A DNA stretch of 64,000 nt from Thraustochytrium sp. TN22 (lineage: Eukaryota; Sar; Bigyra; Thraustochytrida; Thraustochytriidae). The notes beneath the pieces are model-generated. The model was not told the DNA's origin and made no database searches. It was given only the letters and a program-made list of their open reading frames with translations. Every line of letters starts with the position of its first letter. Position 1 is the stretch's first letter. The DNA lies in NCBI GenBank assembly GCA_013306675.1, contig JABLUY010000045.1:62001-126000 (forward strand), in the 5' to 3' direction. A program made the position numbers and the translations under genes. This document shows, one piece after another, positions 47,266 through 57,968 of this stretch.

Positions 47266-49614
47266 CTACTTCAAGCTGAGCGTGGAAAAATCCTGCGGCA
47301 CTGCCATGGTTGTCTGCAGCGCGAGAGTGGCAGCATTCATGGCAAAAGTGATGTGGTGGGCCATGTTGCCCTCAAGCTCAGCAAGGACGCCTCGGCGTTC
47401 GGGTTGGCGAGCCAGGAGGCTAAAGGCGAGCGACCCAGCGAAAGTGTCACCTGCGCCGTTGCTGGACTTGACACAGTCGGGCGGGATATGGCGCGCCGGG
47501 TGAGTGACCTCGTGGACCTGGCCGTCTGGGTCGCAGCGCACTTCGAGAAGGCCCTCCTCGCCGAGCGTGACGAGCACGTACTTGGTCTGGCCGCCTGGTT
47601 GGTGCATGTGCTGCGCTACGAGCCGCGCGTCCTCCTGAATGGAGCCGCCGGCGTAGCGCTGGTCGCCGGCGATCTCCTCGGCCAGGGCAGTGACCTCGTC
47701 ACGGTTGGGCGTGATGATGGAGATGTGTTCGAGCACCGGGACAGCGCGCTTGCCCTTGGAGACAGAGACGGTTTCGAAGAGCACTGGGACATCGCGCGCC
47801 GATGCGTACTGGCAGAGGCGCTCCACAAAGCCGGCCGGCATATTGGCGTCAATGACGAAGAAGTCATACTTGTCAAACTGCGCGTCCGGCGAAAAGGACG
47901 TGAGGCGGTCGAAGACCTCCATATCGGCGATCGAGACGAGAAGATCGCCGGCGGCGTCCTGGATGCTACAGTACGTGGAGGTTGTTTCACCGTGAAAGGC
48001 CTGCACCATGGAGGTGTCGATGCCGCGCTCGTTGCTGTGCTCGATTATGCTGCGCCCGCGGTTGTCCTGGCCGATAGCCGTCATGAGCCCGGCATGCAAA
48101 ACGTCGCCAGCCGGGTCGGCATCGGCGCGCCACTGCTCGAGACGCGCGATACACTCGGCGATGTTGCGGCCGACGCCACCCATCTCCTCGCGAATCTTGC
48201 CCATGTTCGAGGTGTGGAAGGTCGGGCCCTCCAGCGGCTTGGCGTGGATGTCGATTGCCGCGCCACCCACCACGAGCAGGTGGCTGACGCGCGCGCTGGG
48301 CGAGGCGTCACGTGCCGGCAGCGAGATGGCCTCACGACGCAGTGCCGTGAGTTCAACGGCGATCTGCGCGCCGATGCGCGCATTATTCTTAACGAGCGCC
48401 ACGTTGGCCTCGAGGGAGCTGCCGCCCGTGGCCTCGTTGAGGCCCTTGAGAAGAAAGGGCGTGAGTTCCTTGCCGGAAACGCCGGCCTCCCGCGCCTCGC
48501 GCAGCACCTGCTCCAGCGCGCGGTCGTGCACCTCCTGGTCAAGCGGCGACGGGTTAGGCACAGCAATGAGCGAGCCGCTCTGCAGGCCAATGGTGTTGTT
48601 GCTGGCGTGGATGACAGCAGCGATGTCGCGCACCTCGTCGAGACGCATGGGCGACTTGTTGGGCGAGGACGACGTCAAGAATGCCGGGAACTCGTCCTGG
48701 CCGTGCGTCACGACGGTGACGCCCTGCGTCTCGAGATACTCGAGCGTGCGGCGAATGTCGAGGATGGACTTGACGCCTGCGCACACCACCGCGACATTGG
48801 TCTGGCCCAGCTCCACGAGATCTGCCGACACGTCTATCGTCGGGTCTTCGCCGTCAAAGGCGCCGCGGTGCACCTGTGCGCATGCCAAATCAGGCAAGTA
48901 GTCACGTCAGTTTGCCATTCTCTCGGTCTCCTAATCTCTCGATCGACCTGCCCACCTGTAGCAACCCGCCCACCTGTGGCAATCTGCCCACCTGTGGCCA
49001 AGCTTCACAGGACGTGCGAGCATTTTCTGGGGAGGCGAGAAACTGCGCAACTGGAAACCTACACCGCCGATGCCGCCGGTAACAAAGACCTGGATGTTGG
49101 CCTGCTTGGCAAGAATCATGGTGCTCGCCACGGTCGTGGCCGCACACTCGCCGAGCGCGACGCTTAGGGCCAGATCGCGGCGCGAGCACTTGCGCACCTG
49201 GTCGGGCGGTAGGCTCGCGAAGCGCTCGAGCTCCTCGCGGTCCAGGCCTACGCGCGGCACACCGTCGATAATGGCCACGGTGGCTGGTGTGGCGCCGTTC
49301 TCATAAACAGCGGCCTCCACCTGCAGCGCGCACTCGAGATTCTGGGGGTACGGCATGCCGTGCGAGATGATGGTGGACTCCAGCGCCACAACCGGCGACC
49401 CGGCCAGCAGCGCGCGCTCCACCTCTGCGCTCAACCGCACGCTGGTGGACCCGTAGTGCAGCCCGCGCCGCGCGACCTGCAGCGGCCGCAGCGCGTGCCG
49501 GCCTGGCGCCAGGCCGGCGGCCGCGGCCGCGACATGGCCACCGCCCTCGCCATGGGTCCCTTGGGGCCCGCCCTCCAGCAGCCGCCTGCACGCGCGCGCG
49601 CCGCGCGCGAGCAT
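47266..49614 (-). CDS. Bifunctional pseudouridine-5'-phosphate glycosidase / pseudouridine kinase
   Basis: A fusion of the two pseudouridine-catabolic enzymes: the C-terminal PfkB kinase phosphorylates pseudouridine and the N-terminal glycosidase breaks the C-C bond to give uracil and ribose 5-phosphate. Exon 1 is 49614-49063 and exon 2 is 48873-47266; the 189-bp intron (gtaggt...cacag, phase 0) rebuilds the conserved GGIGGVHRGAF. Total 719 residues. Glycosidase signatures: ALESTIISHGMPYPQN with the catalytic Glu, DVSADLVELG, CAGVKSILDI with the Schiff-base Lys. Kinase signatures: MGGVGRNIAE and the catalytic SSNGAGDTFAG. The Arg/Ala-rich first 60 residues could be a mitochondrial or peroxisomal leader. 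In E. coli the activities are separate (YeiN, YeiC); fused forms are known in eukaryotes. Confidence 0.95.
48946..49000. repeat. Short tandem repeat inside an intron (cccacctgtggcaatctg)
   Basis: Three imperfect copies of an approximately 18-bp unit containing cccacctgt, within the single intron of the pseudouridine enzyme gene. A similar cccacctgt word occurs in the aconitase 3' flank near 660. Confidence 0.7.
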
Positions 49615-50169
49615 CCTCGCCCGCCGGCCTTGCCGGCTCGCCCCGCCTCTCGCTGCCTCGCGCGCGCGCGCGAGACCGGTTTTTGCCTCGTCCGGGCCGG
49701 CGGCGGCCGCCTCGCGGGTTGCGGCGAGCTCGGTTGAGCCAGGGCTACGCGCGAGCTAACGCTACTTGACCTAGAACGAGCGAGCGAGCGAGCGAGCGAG
49801 CGAGCGAGCGAGCAAGGCACCGAGCGAGCGCCGAGGCGCCGAGCGAGCTACGAAGCTAGGCACGAGCCGGAAAGCGCCGGGATAGCGCCCCAAGTCCTTT
49901 TGTGGCACGGGGCACGATACGGCTCAAAGATGCATCCTTTCACCGCACTTCAAGCATGCGGGCAAATCTGGGAACACTACAATGGAAGGTGCGTTGCGCT
50001 GGAGTGGCTCGCGAAGAATGCGCAAGGGTACCGGAAAGCCATGACCCGGCCCTGCCATGACCCGTCGCGGAGAAGGACTTGATGCTCGCAACGGCGGGAG
50101 ACTACACCGGTGGCGGCTGAACGAAGCTGGTTTCCAGGCACGCAGCACTTCACGCAAATGGCCTTGTAA
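49615..50169. other. Intergenic between two minus-strand genes
   Basis: About 555 bases: promoter side of the pseudouridine enzyme and 3' flank of REEP5. Contains a (GCGA)n array at 49777-49815 and otherwise unremarkable sequence. Confidence 0.55.
49777..49815. repeat. (GCGA)n tetranucleotide array
   Basis: Nine perfect tandem gcga units in the promoter region of the pseudouridine enzyme gene. Confidence 0.92.
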
Positions 50170-50876
50170 TTAACGGTGCTTCTTGCCCTCGGCACGCAGA
50201 TCGAGGTCATCGTCGTCCTCCTCGTCCGGGTCCACATCATCGTCGTTGAGGGGGGCGTCCTCATCCTCGTTGAGACGGTTCATCGCAGCCTCGAGACGCT
50301 TCTCTTGCTTCAAAAAGGTGGGCAGGAGAAAGTTAGTGTAGAGATACTGCGCGCCGCGCACGTTGGGCAGAAAGAGCCAGATGAGGAAGCCGAACTTGAA
50401 GGAGTAGTAAAAGGGGAACCAGAAGAGGATGACGCCGGCGAAGGTCTCAACGAGATTGAAGACGGCGTAGACAACCCAGTAGGTGAGCCACTGCGTGTCA
50501 TCGTCCTTTTGCTCCGACTCGATGGCCTTGAAGGACGCGTACGCAGGGTACACAAAGCCAACCAGGTTGCAGAGGAGGCCGGGTCCGGCCACGACGTACA
50601 TGACGACAAAGCTCAGAAGCCCGAGCGTCGCGGCCACGACGACCTTGGGCACCGAGGTCTTTTCCTCGACGGCGCGCAGCCAGGCTGTACGAGAGCGTAG
50701 GGCGTCAGGGCGTCATATGTCAGTCATCCGTCATCAGCGCCAGCGACTGCGACAGTAAAAGCGTGCTCGTGCTCGTTCGCATGCTCGCATACTCGCGCTC
50801 GATTCCCGAACCGAGGCGCACACCACGTACCATAGTCTTCAAGGTCGCGCTCCAGCTCCTGCGTCGCCTCGACCAT
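50170..50876 (-). CDS. REEP5/Yop1-type ER membrane-shaping protein, two exons
   Basis: TB2/DP1/HVA22-family protein that bends the tubular ER with hairpin membrane segments. Exon 1 (50876-50831) codes only MVEATQELERDLEDY; the 146-bp intron 50830-50685 (gtacgt...acag, phase 1) joins it to exon 2 (50684-50170), giving 186 residues. The splice was chosen because it supplies a start codon and a REEP5-like linker (AWLRAVEEKTSVPK). Core motifs are LLCNLVGFVYPAYASFKAIE, DDTQWLTYWVVYAVF, and WFPFYYSFKFGFLIWLFLP. The tail is acidic (DDDVDPDEEDDDD) and ends KKHR, so a dilysine-type ER signal is possible but not canonical. Divergent from NAA30. Confidence 0.93.
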
Positions 50877-51585
50877 CTTGTTGCCGGGCGAGCCATCGGT
50901 CTTCTCTGCGTCTCCGCCCGCTCCATCAGTCCTCCGCCCCTCGCGCGCGTCCTCCTTCCTCCTCCGCGTGGCTTCGCTTCGCTTCGCGTCACCTCGCGTC
51001 GCGCCGCCTCGCCTGCCGCGGGCCTCGCCGTTTCCCGCTCGCTCGCTCGTCCGCGCGCTACCTACCTTCCACGCGAGACATGGTGCCGCGCTGCGCCTGC
51101 CGAGGCCGGGCGGCCGAGGCCGAGCTCGGCGCAGGTCCCTCCCCGCCGCGCGCCGCGCCGCTGCCGCCGCCGCCGCCGCCGCTGCCGCCGCCGCTCGCTC
51201 GCGCGCGCGCGCCCGGACTCGGCTTTGGCTCAGACTTTCAAACCTTCGGCTTCTACAGCACAGCATGCGCCGGCGAAACCTGGCGCAGGCGGGGGTAGGT
51301 ACCGTGTTTAACCACCCGGCGTCTCCGCCCCGCGTGCTTCACGGCGCGCCGCATGGGGCGAGTGGTTGCGCCGTGCCCCCCCTCCAGGTTCCGCCGGCGC
51401 GCGGGCGGCTCGCGGCTTGCAGAGCGCGAGGCAGGGCGGGCGCGGCGGACTCCGCTGCGCGGCGCGCGGCGGCGGGGGCGGCGGCGGCGGCGGCGGCCTG
51501 CGGCGGCCCGCGGCCTCCCTGCCCTCGCGCAGGCGAGCGGCGCCTCGACCTCGCGTCGCCCGGCAAGGTCTCCGCGTCGGGAGGG
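50877..51585. other. Shared 5' region of REEP5 and NAA30
   Basis: About 710 bases between divergent genes. T/C- and GC-rich, with gcttcgcttcgc-type units near 50985-51000 and GCC runs near 51165-51195 and 51470-51495. No gene was seen. Confidence 0.55.
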
Positions 51586-52394
51586 ATGGCGGCGGGCGAC
51601 AAGGATGCCGCCCTAGTCGACTCGGCGGGCGGCGCGAAGACGGAGCCGAGGAAGATGGCCGGCATCGATGCGCCGCGCGAGGGCGACGGCCCGCAGACGG
51701 TCGGGCGCAAAGGCACAATCCGGTACGATTTCTTCAAGGTAGGTTTTGCGTCGGGCCCGAGACGGCGATGCGCGAGTTGAGAGTGCTGACGACGCAACCC
51801 AACTCACAGGACGAGTCGGAGCTCGGGGAGATCATCGCGATGATCGACAAGGATCTGAGCGAGCCGTACTCGATCTACACGTACAGGTACTTCATCCACG
51901 GGTGGCCGCGGCTGTGTATTATTGCGTACGACGAGGCGCAGGACGGCAAGATGGTGGGCGTAATCGTGTGCAAGATGGACGAGTCGCGGCGGAAGCGGTA
52001 CCGCGGCTACATTGCGATGCTTGCCGTGGACACGACGCTGCGCCGCAAGGGCATTGGGTCGTCGCTGGTGACGCTGGCTGTGCGCGAGATGGAGGAGTCT
52101 GGGTGCGACGAAGCGGTCCTGGAAACGGAGATCACCAACAAGGTGGCGATGCGCCTGTATGAAAACTTGGGATTCTTTCGGGACAAGCGCCTGCGCAGGT
52201 ACTATTTGAACGGCGTGGACGCCTACCGGCTCAAGCTCTGGCTCAAGGATGTGCCAGACTGCGGCGACGCCGTGGCGGCGCGGCGTGAGCAAGAGGCGGC
52301 CGCGGCTGCTGCTGCTGCTTCGGCGGCGGCGGCGGGCGGTGAGGGGGGTCCTGCTGCGGCGTCTGCGGCTGCGCCTCCTGCGGTTGCGCCGTAG
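51586..52394 (+). CDS. NAA30: N-alpha-acetyltransferase 30 (NatC catalytic subunit), two exons
   Basis: Catalytic subunit of NatC, which acetylates N-termini beginning Met plus a hydrophobic residue. Exon 1 is 51586-51738 (51 codons) and exon 2 is 51810-52394; the 71-bp intron (gtaggt...acag, phase 0) joins IRYDFFK to DESELGEIIAMI. Total 245 residues. Family motifs are nearly identical to animal and yeast Naa30: DLSEPYSIYTYRYFIHGWP, RGYIAMLAVD, the acetyl-CoA loop RRKGIGSSL, VLETEITNKVAMRLYENLGF and RYYLNGVDAYRLKLWL. The C-terminal 45 residues are an Ala/Gly tail absent from the family core. Exon 1 is less conserved and its start is the least certain part. A 14-bp minisatellite begins directly after the stop. 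Confidence 0.95.
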
Positions 52395-53073
52395 TGAATT
52401 CCAGGCTTGGTGGCGCCACAATGAGCCCAGGCTTGGTCGCCCAGGCTTGGTCGCCCAGGCTTGGTCGCCCCAGGCATGGTCGCCCAGGCTTGGTCGCCCA
52501 GGCTTGGTCGCCCAGGCTTGGTCGCCCAGGCTTGGTCGCCCAGGCTTGGTCGCCCCAGGCATGGTCGCCCAGGCTTGGTCGCCCAGGCTTGGTCGCCCAG
52601 GCTTGGTCGCCCAGGCTTGGTCGCCCAGGCATGGTCGCCCAGGCTTGGTGGCCCAGGCTTGGTCGCCCAGGCTTGGTCGCCCAGGCTTGGTTGCCCAGGC
52701 TTGGTCGCCCGTTTTCTGCGGTAACTTCTTCGTGACTGACAGTGAGGCCAGACTCGAACTCGCTCGCCGCGCTTGCCGCTACTACTGCAGGCAGTGATGA
52801 AGAAAAAGAAAGAGAAGACCTGGCATGAGCTCGGCAGCTTCAAGCCAGTCAGCCAGCCATGTGTCAAAGGAAGCCTGGAAGTCAGGAAGTCAGGAAGAGA
52901 AACAAAAGAAAAAAGGAAAAGAGACTGATAGCTAGCTAAAAATGAACTCGAGCCCCAGTAGGTTTCATGTATCGACTGGTATGTTTGGCGGAGCGGTCGG
53001 TCCGCATTGGCGCTGAACTACTTATGACCGTGCTTGCTCGGAAGGGAGCCAGCCTGCCTGCCTGCCACCTCAC
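52395..53073. other. Intergenic between convergent NAA30 and SEC14-PH genes
   Basis: About 680 bases of 3' flank, filled in its first half by a minisatellite and then by A-rich sequence (aagaaaaagaaagagaag near 52799, aaaagaaaaaaggaaaag near 52903). No gene. Confidence 0.65.
52401..52712. repeat. 14-bp minisatellite (gcccaggcttggtc), about 20 copies
   Basis: An isolated copy at 52401 is followed by 20 contiguous copies from about 52434. Copies 4, 10 and 15 carry gcatgg instead of gcttgg, and copies 4 and 10 also have one extra C, so the array shows a higher-order period of five or six units. The last copies vary (ttggtgg, ttggttg). It probably lies in the NAA30 3' UTR. Because 14 is not a multiple of three, all frames are open and give a Pro/Gly/Arg-rich pseudo-collagen translation. 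Confidence 0.95.
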
Positions 53074-55140
53074 TCAAAAGAGCTTGAACATGTGGAGGAC
53101 GCGCTTGCGAACGTCGGCCATCATGGTGTCCTCGTCCGGCATCTCGCCCTGGCTGTCCTTGCGCAAAAGGCGCAGGTCCGCAGCGACGGCGAGGAAGTCG
53201 CTGGCGAGCGAGGTGAGGCCGAAGATCATGGTGGAGGAGGTGCGGCCGAGCGTATCCTGCGTCTCCTCGTCGATGTTGCGCATGAGGGGCACGTCAGCAT
53301 CGTCGGCCGTGACGGTGGTGCCCGTGCCGGTGAGGGTGCCGGTGCGGCGCGCGGCGATGGCGGCATGCTCGTTCTCGACGGTGGAGGAGATGGTGGAGAG
53401 CCACTCGTTTGCGTCGTCCTCGGTGTCGGCACGCAGGTAGTAGACACGGCCTGGCAAATGGACGGTGAACTCGCGCGTGCTCGTGCCGAGGACGTCCGTG
53501 GCGGTGACGCGGTAGAGGTCGATGCGGCCCTTGAGCAGGGCGCCGACGCTGGTGGGCACGTCGGTGTAGTAGTAGAGCGCATGGGAGGTGAGGACAAAGT
53601 AGCGCTTGCGCCAGCCGCGGTTGAAGGCGCCGCGCTTGTAGAGGAAGCCGGCACTGACGTGGCTCTCGTTGCCGTGGTCGTTGACGGCCTCGATGTCGAT
53701 GGCGCAAATGTCGTTCTCGGCTGCCGAGGTGATTTCGTTGACCCAGCGTTGCGTCTCGCCGGCCAGGTCGATCTCGTCTTCGAGGTCGGCAGGGTCGAGG
53801 CGCATCTGAAAGACGCGGCGCGGCGTGTGGAGCTCAAAGAGGCCGTCGCCGCCGCTGCCGTCGGCCGAGGTGAGGCGCGCCTCGGAGATCATGTGCAGCT
53901 CGACCTTGCCGCGTGGCGTGTGGCTCTCGGGCGTGGGCAGCGCGGTGAAGTAGTAGAGCGCGGTGGGCGTGAGCACAAAGTAGCGGCGGCGCCAGGCCGT
54001 GTTGACGTTTCCCTGCTTGCTGAGCCAGCCCTGGAGGATGACCTCGTCCTCGTTGTAGACCTCCTCGGCCACGTCAGCGCCGAGCTCGCCGTTGTGGTTG
54101 GTCGCGGAGGCGTCGTTGGAGTTACGCGCCGAGAGACGCTTGCGGAAGGTCTTGACAGCGCGGCTGCGGGACATGCGGCCGATGAGGCTGGGGCGGCGCT
54201 CGAGCTCCTCGAGCTGCTTGCGGTGGGCGGCGACCTCGCTCGGGTTGGGCGCCACAGGGTTGCAGGTGAACTGGTGGTCCTCGACGTCGGGCTCGTCAAT
54301 GAGGCGCTCCACGACCTCGCGCAGCATGATGGTCGAGCCCTGGCCGCCGATCTGCTCCGGGATGCTCTCGATGGGGATGTCGGACTTGACCATGGCCGGG
54401 ATGTAGGCGCTCTGGCCGGCGAGGATGCGGATCTTGGCCTTGACGACCGGGTCGATCCAGGGCGAGATGATGCGCCAGATCATGCGGAAGCTCATGGGCG
54501 CATTGATGATGAAGAGGTTCCACAGGCTGTCCGGGTAGTAGTCGCCCGAGACCTTGAAGATGGGCTGCAGGATGGCGCGCACCTTGGCGGTGAAGTGCTT
54601 CTTGATGGACAGGCCCTGCAGGTCCATGACGTAGATGTACTGCGCCACGCGGTAGCCCAGGCGCCGGCTGATCTCGCTTTTGATGGCCACGAGCGCCTCG
54701 ATGGACTGGGCGCGGTACCGCAGAACGGTCTCCTCGTCGTACTTGCTCAGCGCGCCCACCTCAAGCTCCTCCACGCGGTCCAGGAGAATCCAGTGGCCGT
54801 ACTTGTCCTCGCCGCCAATGTACGAGGGCCAGCACGCGTGGTACTCGTCGTGCAGCGGCATCCGCGTCTGCATGATGTTGTCGATGTTCTCGCGCTGCCG
54901 CCAGTCGTAGATCTCTACGGCCGCATCCTGCAGGTCGCGCACACGGTGAGAGCGCTCCCAGTAGCCCCGGATCAGGCACAGCCTCTCTTCGTGGCCCAGG
55001 GCCTCCCAGCACTCCGGCCGGCCCCGCTTGCGCAGCTCGGCCTTGACCTCGGCCACGCAGGCCAGCTCCTCCGGGTCAAACACGATGGACCTCTCCTTGG
55101 CCAGCGAGAAGTCCACGTACTTTTGCCACGTCGACGCCAT
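53074..55140 (-). CDS. SEC14 (CRAL-TRIO) protein with two PH domains
   Basis: 688 residues. The N-terminal 320 residues are a CRAL-TRIO lipid-transfer domain: YIYVMDLQGLSIKKHF, YYPDSLWNLFIINAPMSFRM, PWIDPVVKAKIRIL, with the N-terminal CRAL-TRIO helices before (RECWEALG-like GRPECWEALGHEERLCLIRG). Two PH domains follow, about 400-505 (LQGWLSKQGNVNTAWRRRYF) and 525-625 (SAGFLYKRGAFNRGWRKRYF); each ends with the invariant Trp (RWVNEI and EWLSTI). PH domains of this kind bind phosphoinositides. The protein should exchange or present phosphatidylinositol or a related lipid at membranes. The C-terminus (625-688) is polar. No GOLD domain. Start at 55140 (MASTWQKYVDFSLAKE) directly precedes the conserved part. 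Confidence 0.92.
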   Translation of the reverse strand: MASTWQKYVDFSLAKERSIVFDPEELACVAEVKAELRKRGRPECWEALGHEERLCLIRGYWERSHRVRDLQDAAVEIYDWRQRENIDNIMQTRMPLHDEYHACWPSYIGGEDKYGHWILLDRVEELEVGALSKYDEETVLRYRAQSIEALVAIKSEISRRLGYRVAQYIYVMDLQGLSIKKHFTAKVRAILQPIFKVSGDYYPDSLWNLFIINAPMSFRMIWRIISPWIDPVVKAKIRILAGQSAYIPAMVKSDIPIESIPEQIGGQGSTIMLREVVERLIDEPDVEDHQFTCNPVAPNPSEVAAHRKQLEELERRPSLIGRMSRSRAVKTFRKRLSARNSNDASATNHNGELGADVAEEVYNEDEVILQGWLSKQGNVNTAWRRRYFVLTPTALYYFTALPTPESHTPRGKVELHMISEARLTSADGSGGDGLFELHTPRRVFQMRLDPADLEDEIDLAGETQRWVNEITSAAENDICAIDIEAVNDHGNESHVSAGFLYKRGAFNRGWRKRYFVLTSHALYYYTDVPTSVGALLKGRIDLYRVTATDVLGTSTREFTVHLPGRVYYLRADTEDDANEWLSTISSTVENEHAAIAARRTGTLTGTGTTVTADDADVPLMRNIDEETQDTLGRTSSTMIFGLTSLASDFLAVAADLRLLRKDSQGEMPDEDTMMADVRKRVLHMFKLF

Positions 55141-57968
55141 CCTTGGAACCGCAAGCCCGGAGAGCGACCTCGGCCGCGCGCGCCGCGGCGAGCGAAAGAA
55201 AGAGCGCTCCGCCGCGCCTGCCTCAGGCCTGCCGGCCTCTCGCGCCCGCCACCTCGCGCCCCGCCTCGCCTCCTCTCGCCTCCTCTCGCCTCGCCGCGCC
55301 TCGCCGCGCCGCGCCGCGCGCCGCCGCTCGCTCGCCGTCCGCCGCGCCGCCGCGCACACGCCTCCGCGTTGATGTTTTGCTCTGCGCCTCCGAGCCTCTC
55401 CTGCCGCGCCAGCCTGCCGCCGCGCGCTGCTCGTTCTCGCCTAGCTCGCTCTGCGGCGCGGCGCGTGCCGCCCCCGCCGAGAGGCGAGCCCGCTCGACTC
55501 GGCCGGGCTCGAGCCCGAGTCGAGCCCCTGCCGCCTCGCTCGCGCCGCGCGGGCCCCGGCTCCGCTATGCCGCCGCCGCCGCCGCTATGCCGGCGCGCGC
55601 AGGCTGCTGCGCCGGCGCGCGCCTGCAGTGGCCGCCGGGGCTCGCGCGCGCCGGCGCGCGCCGCTGACCGGGTCGGGCGAGGTAGGTACTGAGTGGGCGG
55701 GCAGCTTTTTTGCGGCCTGCGCAAGCGCGCGAGGCCGTGGCCGCGCGGAGCAGCGAGCAGCCTGCAGCGAGGCGAGGCGAGGCGAGGCGAGGCGAGGCGA
55801 GGCGAGGCGAGGCGAGGCGAGGAAGGAAGCGCGGAGGCGAGCGAAAGCGAAGCGCCGAGCTTGGCAAGAGCGTGAAAGCCGTGAAGGCGGGGACAAAAGA
55901 AAAGCGACTCAAGGGCAGCGTTCCCGCGTGCGCGGACGCGGCGCACAACCGGGCGGCAGGCTGTGGGACAAGCGAGGATGGGACGACGAGGAGGACTCGG
56001 AGGCGGCAGAGGCCAAGGCCGGTGATGGCTGATGGTGGGGCGGGGCGCGGGCGGGGCGGGCAGCGCAGAGGGCGGGGCCGGCGAGAGGCGGGCGCGAGGG
56101 CGCGAGGGCGGGCTCCGAGGCCGGCGGCACGGCGAGGCGCGAGGGCGGCCATAGCTGGCAGATGGGGGAGGTCCCGCGGCGACAGGGGGCGCGCGCGCGG
56201 CCTGCGTGCGCGCGGCCTGCGTGCGCGCGGCCTGCGTGCGCGCGGAGCGCTTGGCCCGGGTGGAGGGCGCGGCGGCGCCGGGCGCGGGCGAGCGCTGTCC
56301 GCGAGAGCGATGATGGATGGGCTTGGACTAGCCGAGTCCGTCAGTGGTGATGGATGGCAGCTGTTCTGCTCTTGCCGAGCCACCGTCATCAAATCTTGCG
56401 TCAATCATCGCGGCCAATCTGCCCGTGCCAGTCATCGCGGCCACGTTGCCCGTTCTGCGTGGAGATAGCCACGGATGGCAGGTCGACCTCCTCGACTGAC
56501 TCCGTCAGTGGTGCCAGCCTGAGATGAATGGCAGCGGCTCTTGCCCGGGCCACCCGTCGTCAAGTCTTGCGCCAATCATCGCAGCCAATCTGCCTGTGCT
56601 GCGTGAAGACGAGCGAGGAGGTCGATTTGCCCGCCGGCACCTCCTCCTGGCCGCTGCAATGCTTCTTGGCCGCAAGACAGGCCACGCGCTTCGCAAGCAG
56701 CGCTGCGTCGGCGCTGCCTGGCTGCCTGCCTGCCTCGGGCACAGGCCACTCACTGCACGGGAGGCAACTTGCACGACGCAGGCGGAGAGGCGGGCACTGG
56801 CTACCCGTTCGACTTGTCGGCTTTCACTCGGCCTGTGAGTCTCGCTTGCAGTGAGACGCACTCCGCTCTGACGAACGACGAGTCGCTACGACGCAGCTAA
56901 CTTAGGTCGTGTTGCGTTGGCCTGCCACTGGCCATTCACTGCCTTGCAGGAACAGGCAAACGTAGCGCCGCGTCGAGCCGCGTCGAGCACACCATCACCC
57001 GAGCCTGGGAATGACTGTGGCTGCTCAGCGCGGCGCTCAGCTCTGCTCAGCTCTCGCCGCGCGAGACAGGCAGGCAGGCGCTCGTGACATGTGCGGTTGC
57101 GTGCAGTGGCACTGACACCTGCCTGCGTCGAGCACTGGGCCGTGCTCAACTCGCCCGCCACAATGTCGGAACGGTTGCCGGATGCTCGCATTGCCTCGCA
57201 TTCCACGCTTGCGTGGAGCCGCGGGCAGACAGGCAGCCAGACCGGGAGTTGCTCATCCCGCCACGTGGCCGCCTCCCACTCCTTGCACTCGGAGGCGGCG
57301 AGGCGGGTGAGCTCCTCTAGCTAGTAGCCAGCTAGCGTTGGTGACGGCGGCTGCGATTGCCGCACGACTCGGACCCTCCGAGTCTGGCACTCTTGGAGGG
57401 CACAGTTCGGAAAGCAGTTAATTAACGTGACTGGCACCGTTTCTGTGACAGTGATCGATCCGAGGCGTGGATTCCACAAGTCACACAGGAGCCTCCTGTC
57501 CCTCAGGCTGCGTCCCGGGCCGAGTCGCACCTCGCCACTGTCATGTCATGTGGCCGGCCAAGGGCAGCACCGCGGCGGCAGCCGTGCCACGGCAAGTCGC
57601 GTTGACGACGGCCGCGCCTGCCTGACGACCGCTTGCTCACGCGGTCCTGGTGCGGTTGCGAGCGCGGCGCATCTGCGTGGCCATGCAATGCCACTGAGCA
57701 CGAGTTTCGACTACAGTGTGGTGCGAGCCCCGGCGCTCACTGTCAGTGGCCATGATGGCACGCCTGGCTGCGAGCCTTCACTGTTGCCAGTCAAGCCTTC
57801 GCGCTGGACCGCGCATTAGCTCCACTACCCTTGCTTCAAGGTGCCAGCCAGAGCGCGAAGAGTCGGCACAAGGGAGGGATAACCCAATCACACCTCTATG
57901 CTTACTCGTATCCGCCTACCACGCGGGGGTCCCTCGGTGACGCCCGGCACAGGGGGCACTAAAGCGTA
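55141..57968. other. Long gene-free stretch
   Basis: 2.8 kb from the SEC14-PH start to the presumed transposon edge. The left half is very GC-rich with a 5-bp array (55770-55822) and ggcctgcgtgcgcgc triplication near 56198-56245. The right half (56300-57960) is closer to average composition and contains two related segments near 56345-56460 and 56510-56610 (words such as gatggcag, ccaatctgcc, aatcatcgc(a/g)gcc), which look like an old local duplication. No protein family, tRNA or rRNA was recognised. Confidence 0.6.
55770..55822. repeat. GGCGA pentanucleotide array
   Basis: Ten perfect ggcga units, another member of the 5-bp family, upstream of the SEC14-PH gene. Confidence 0.92.

Noticed and set aside
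47092-49167. A 691-residue plus-strand frame across the pseudouridine enzyme gene
   Set aside because: Antisense to a well-conserved enzyme, crossing its intron, with no recognisable domain.
52401-52712. Regular repeats that might suggest a CRISPR array or a collagen-like gene
   Set aside because: Units are contiguous without spacers, the genome is eukaryotic, and the 14-bp period opens every frame equally, so neither a CRISPR array nor a protein is supported.
53092-55692. An 866-residue plus-strand frame opposite the SEC14-PH gene
   Set aside because: The sense strand codes clear CRAL-TRIO and PH domains; the opposite frame is an Ala/Val/Leu/Gly-rich shadow.
57860-57965. Possible tRNA or small RNA in the sequence before the transposon edge
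   Set aside because: Some short complementary words are present, but no T-loop consensus or cloverleaf could be drawn.
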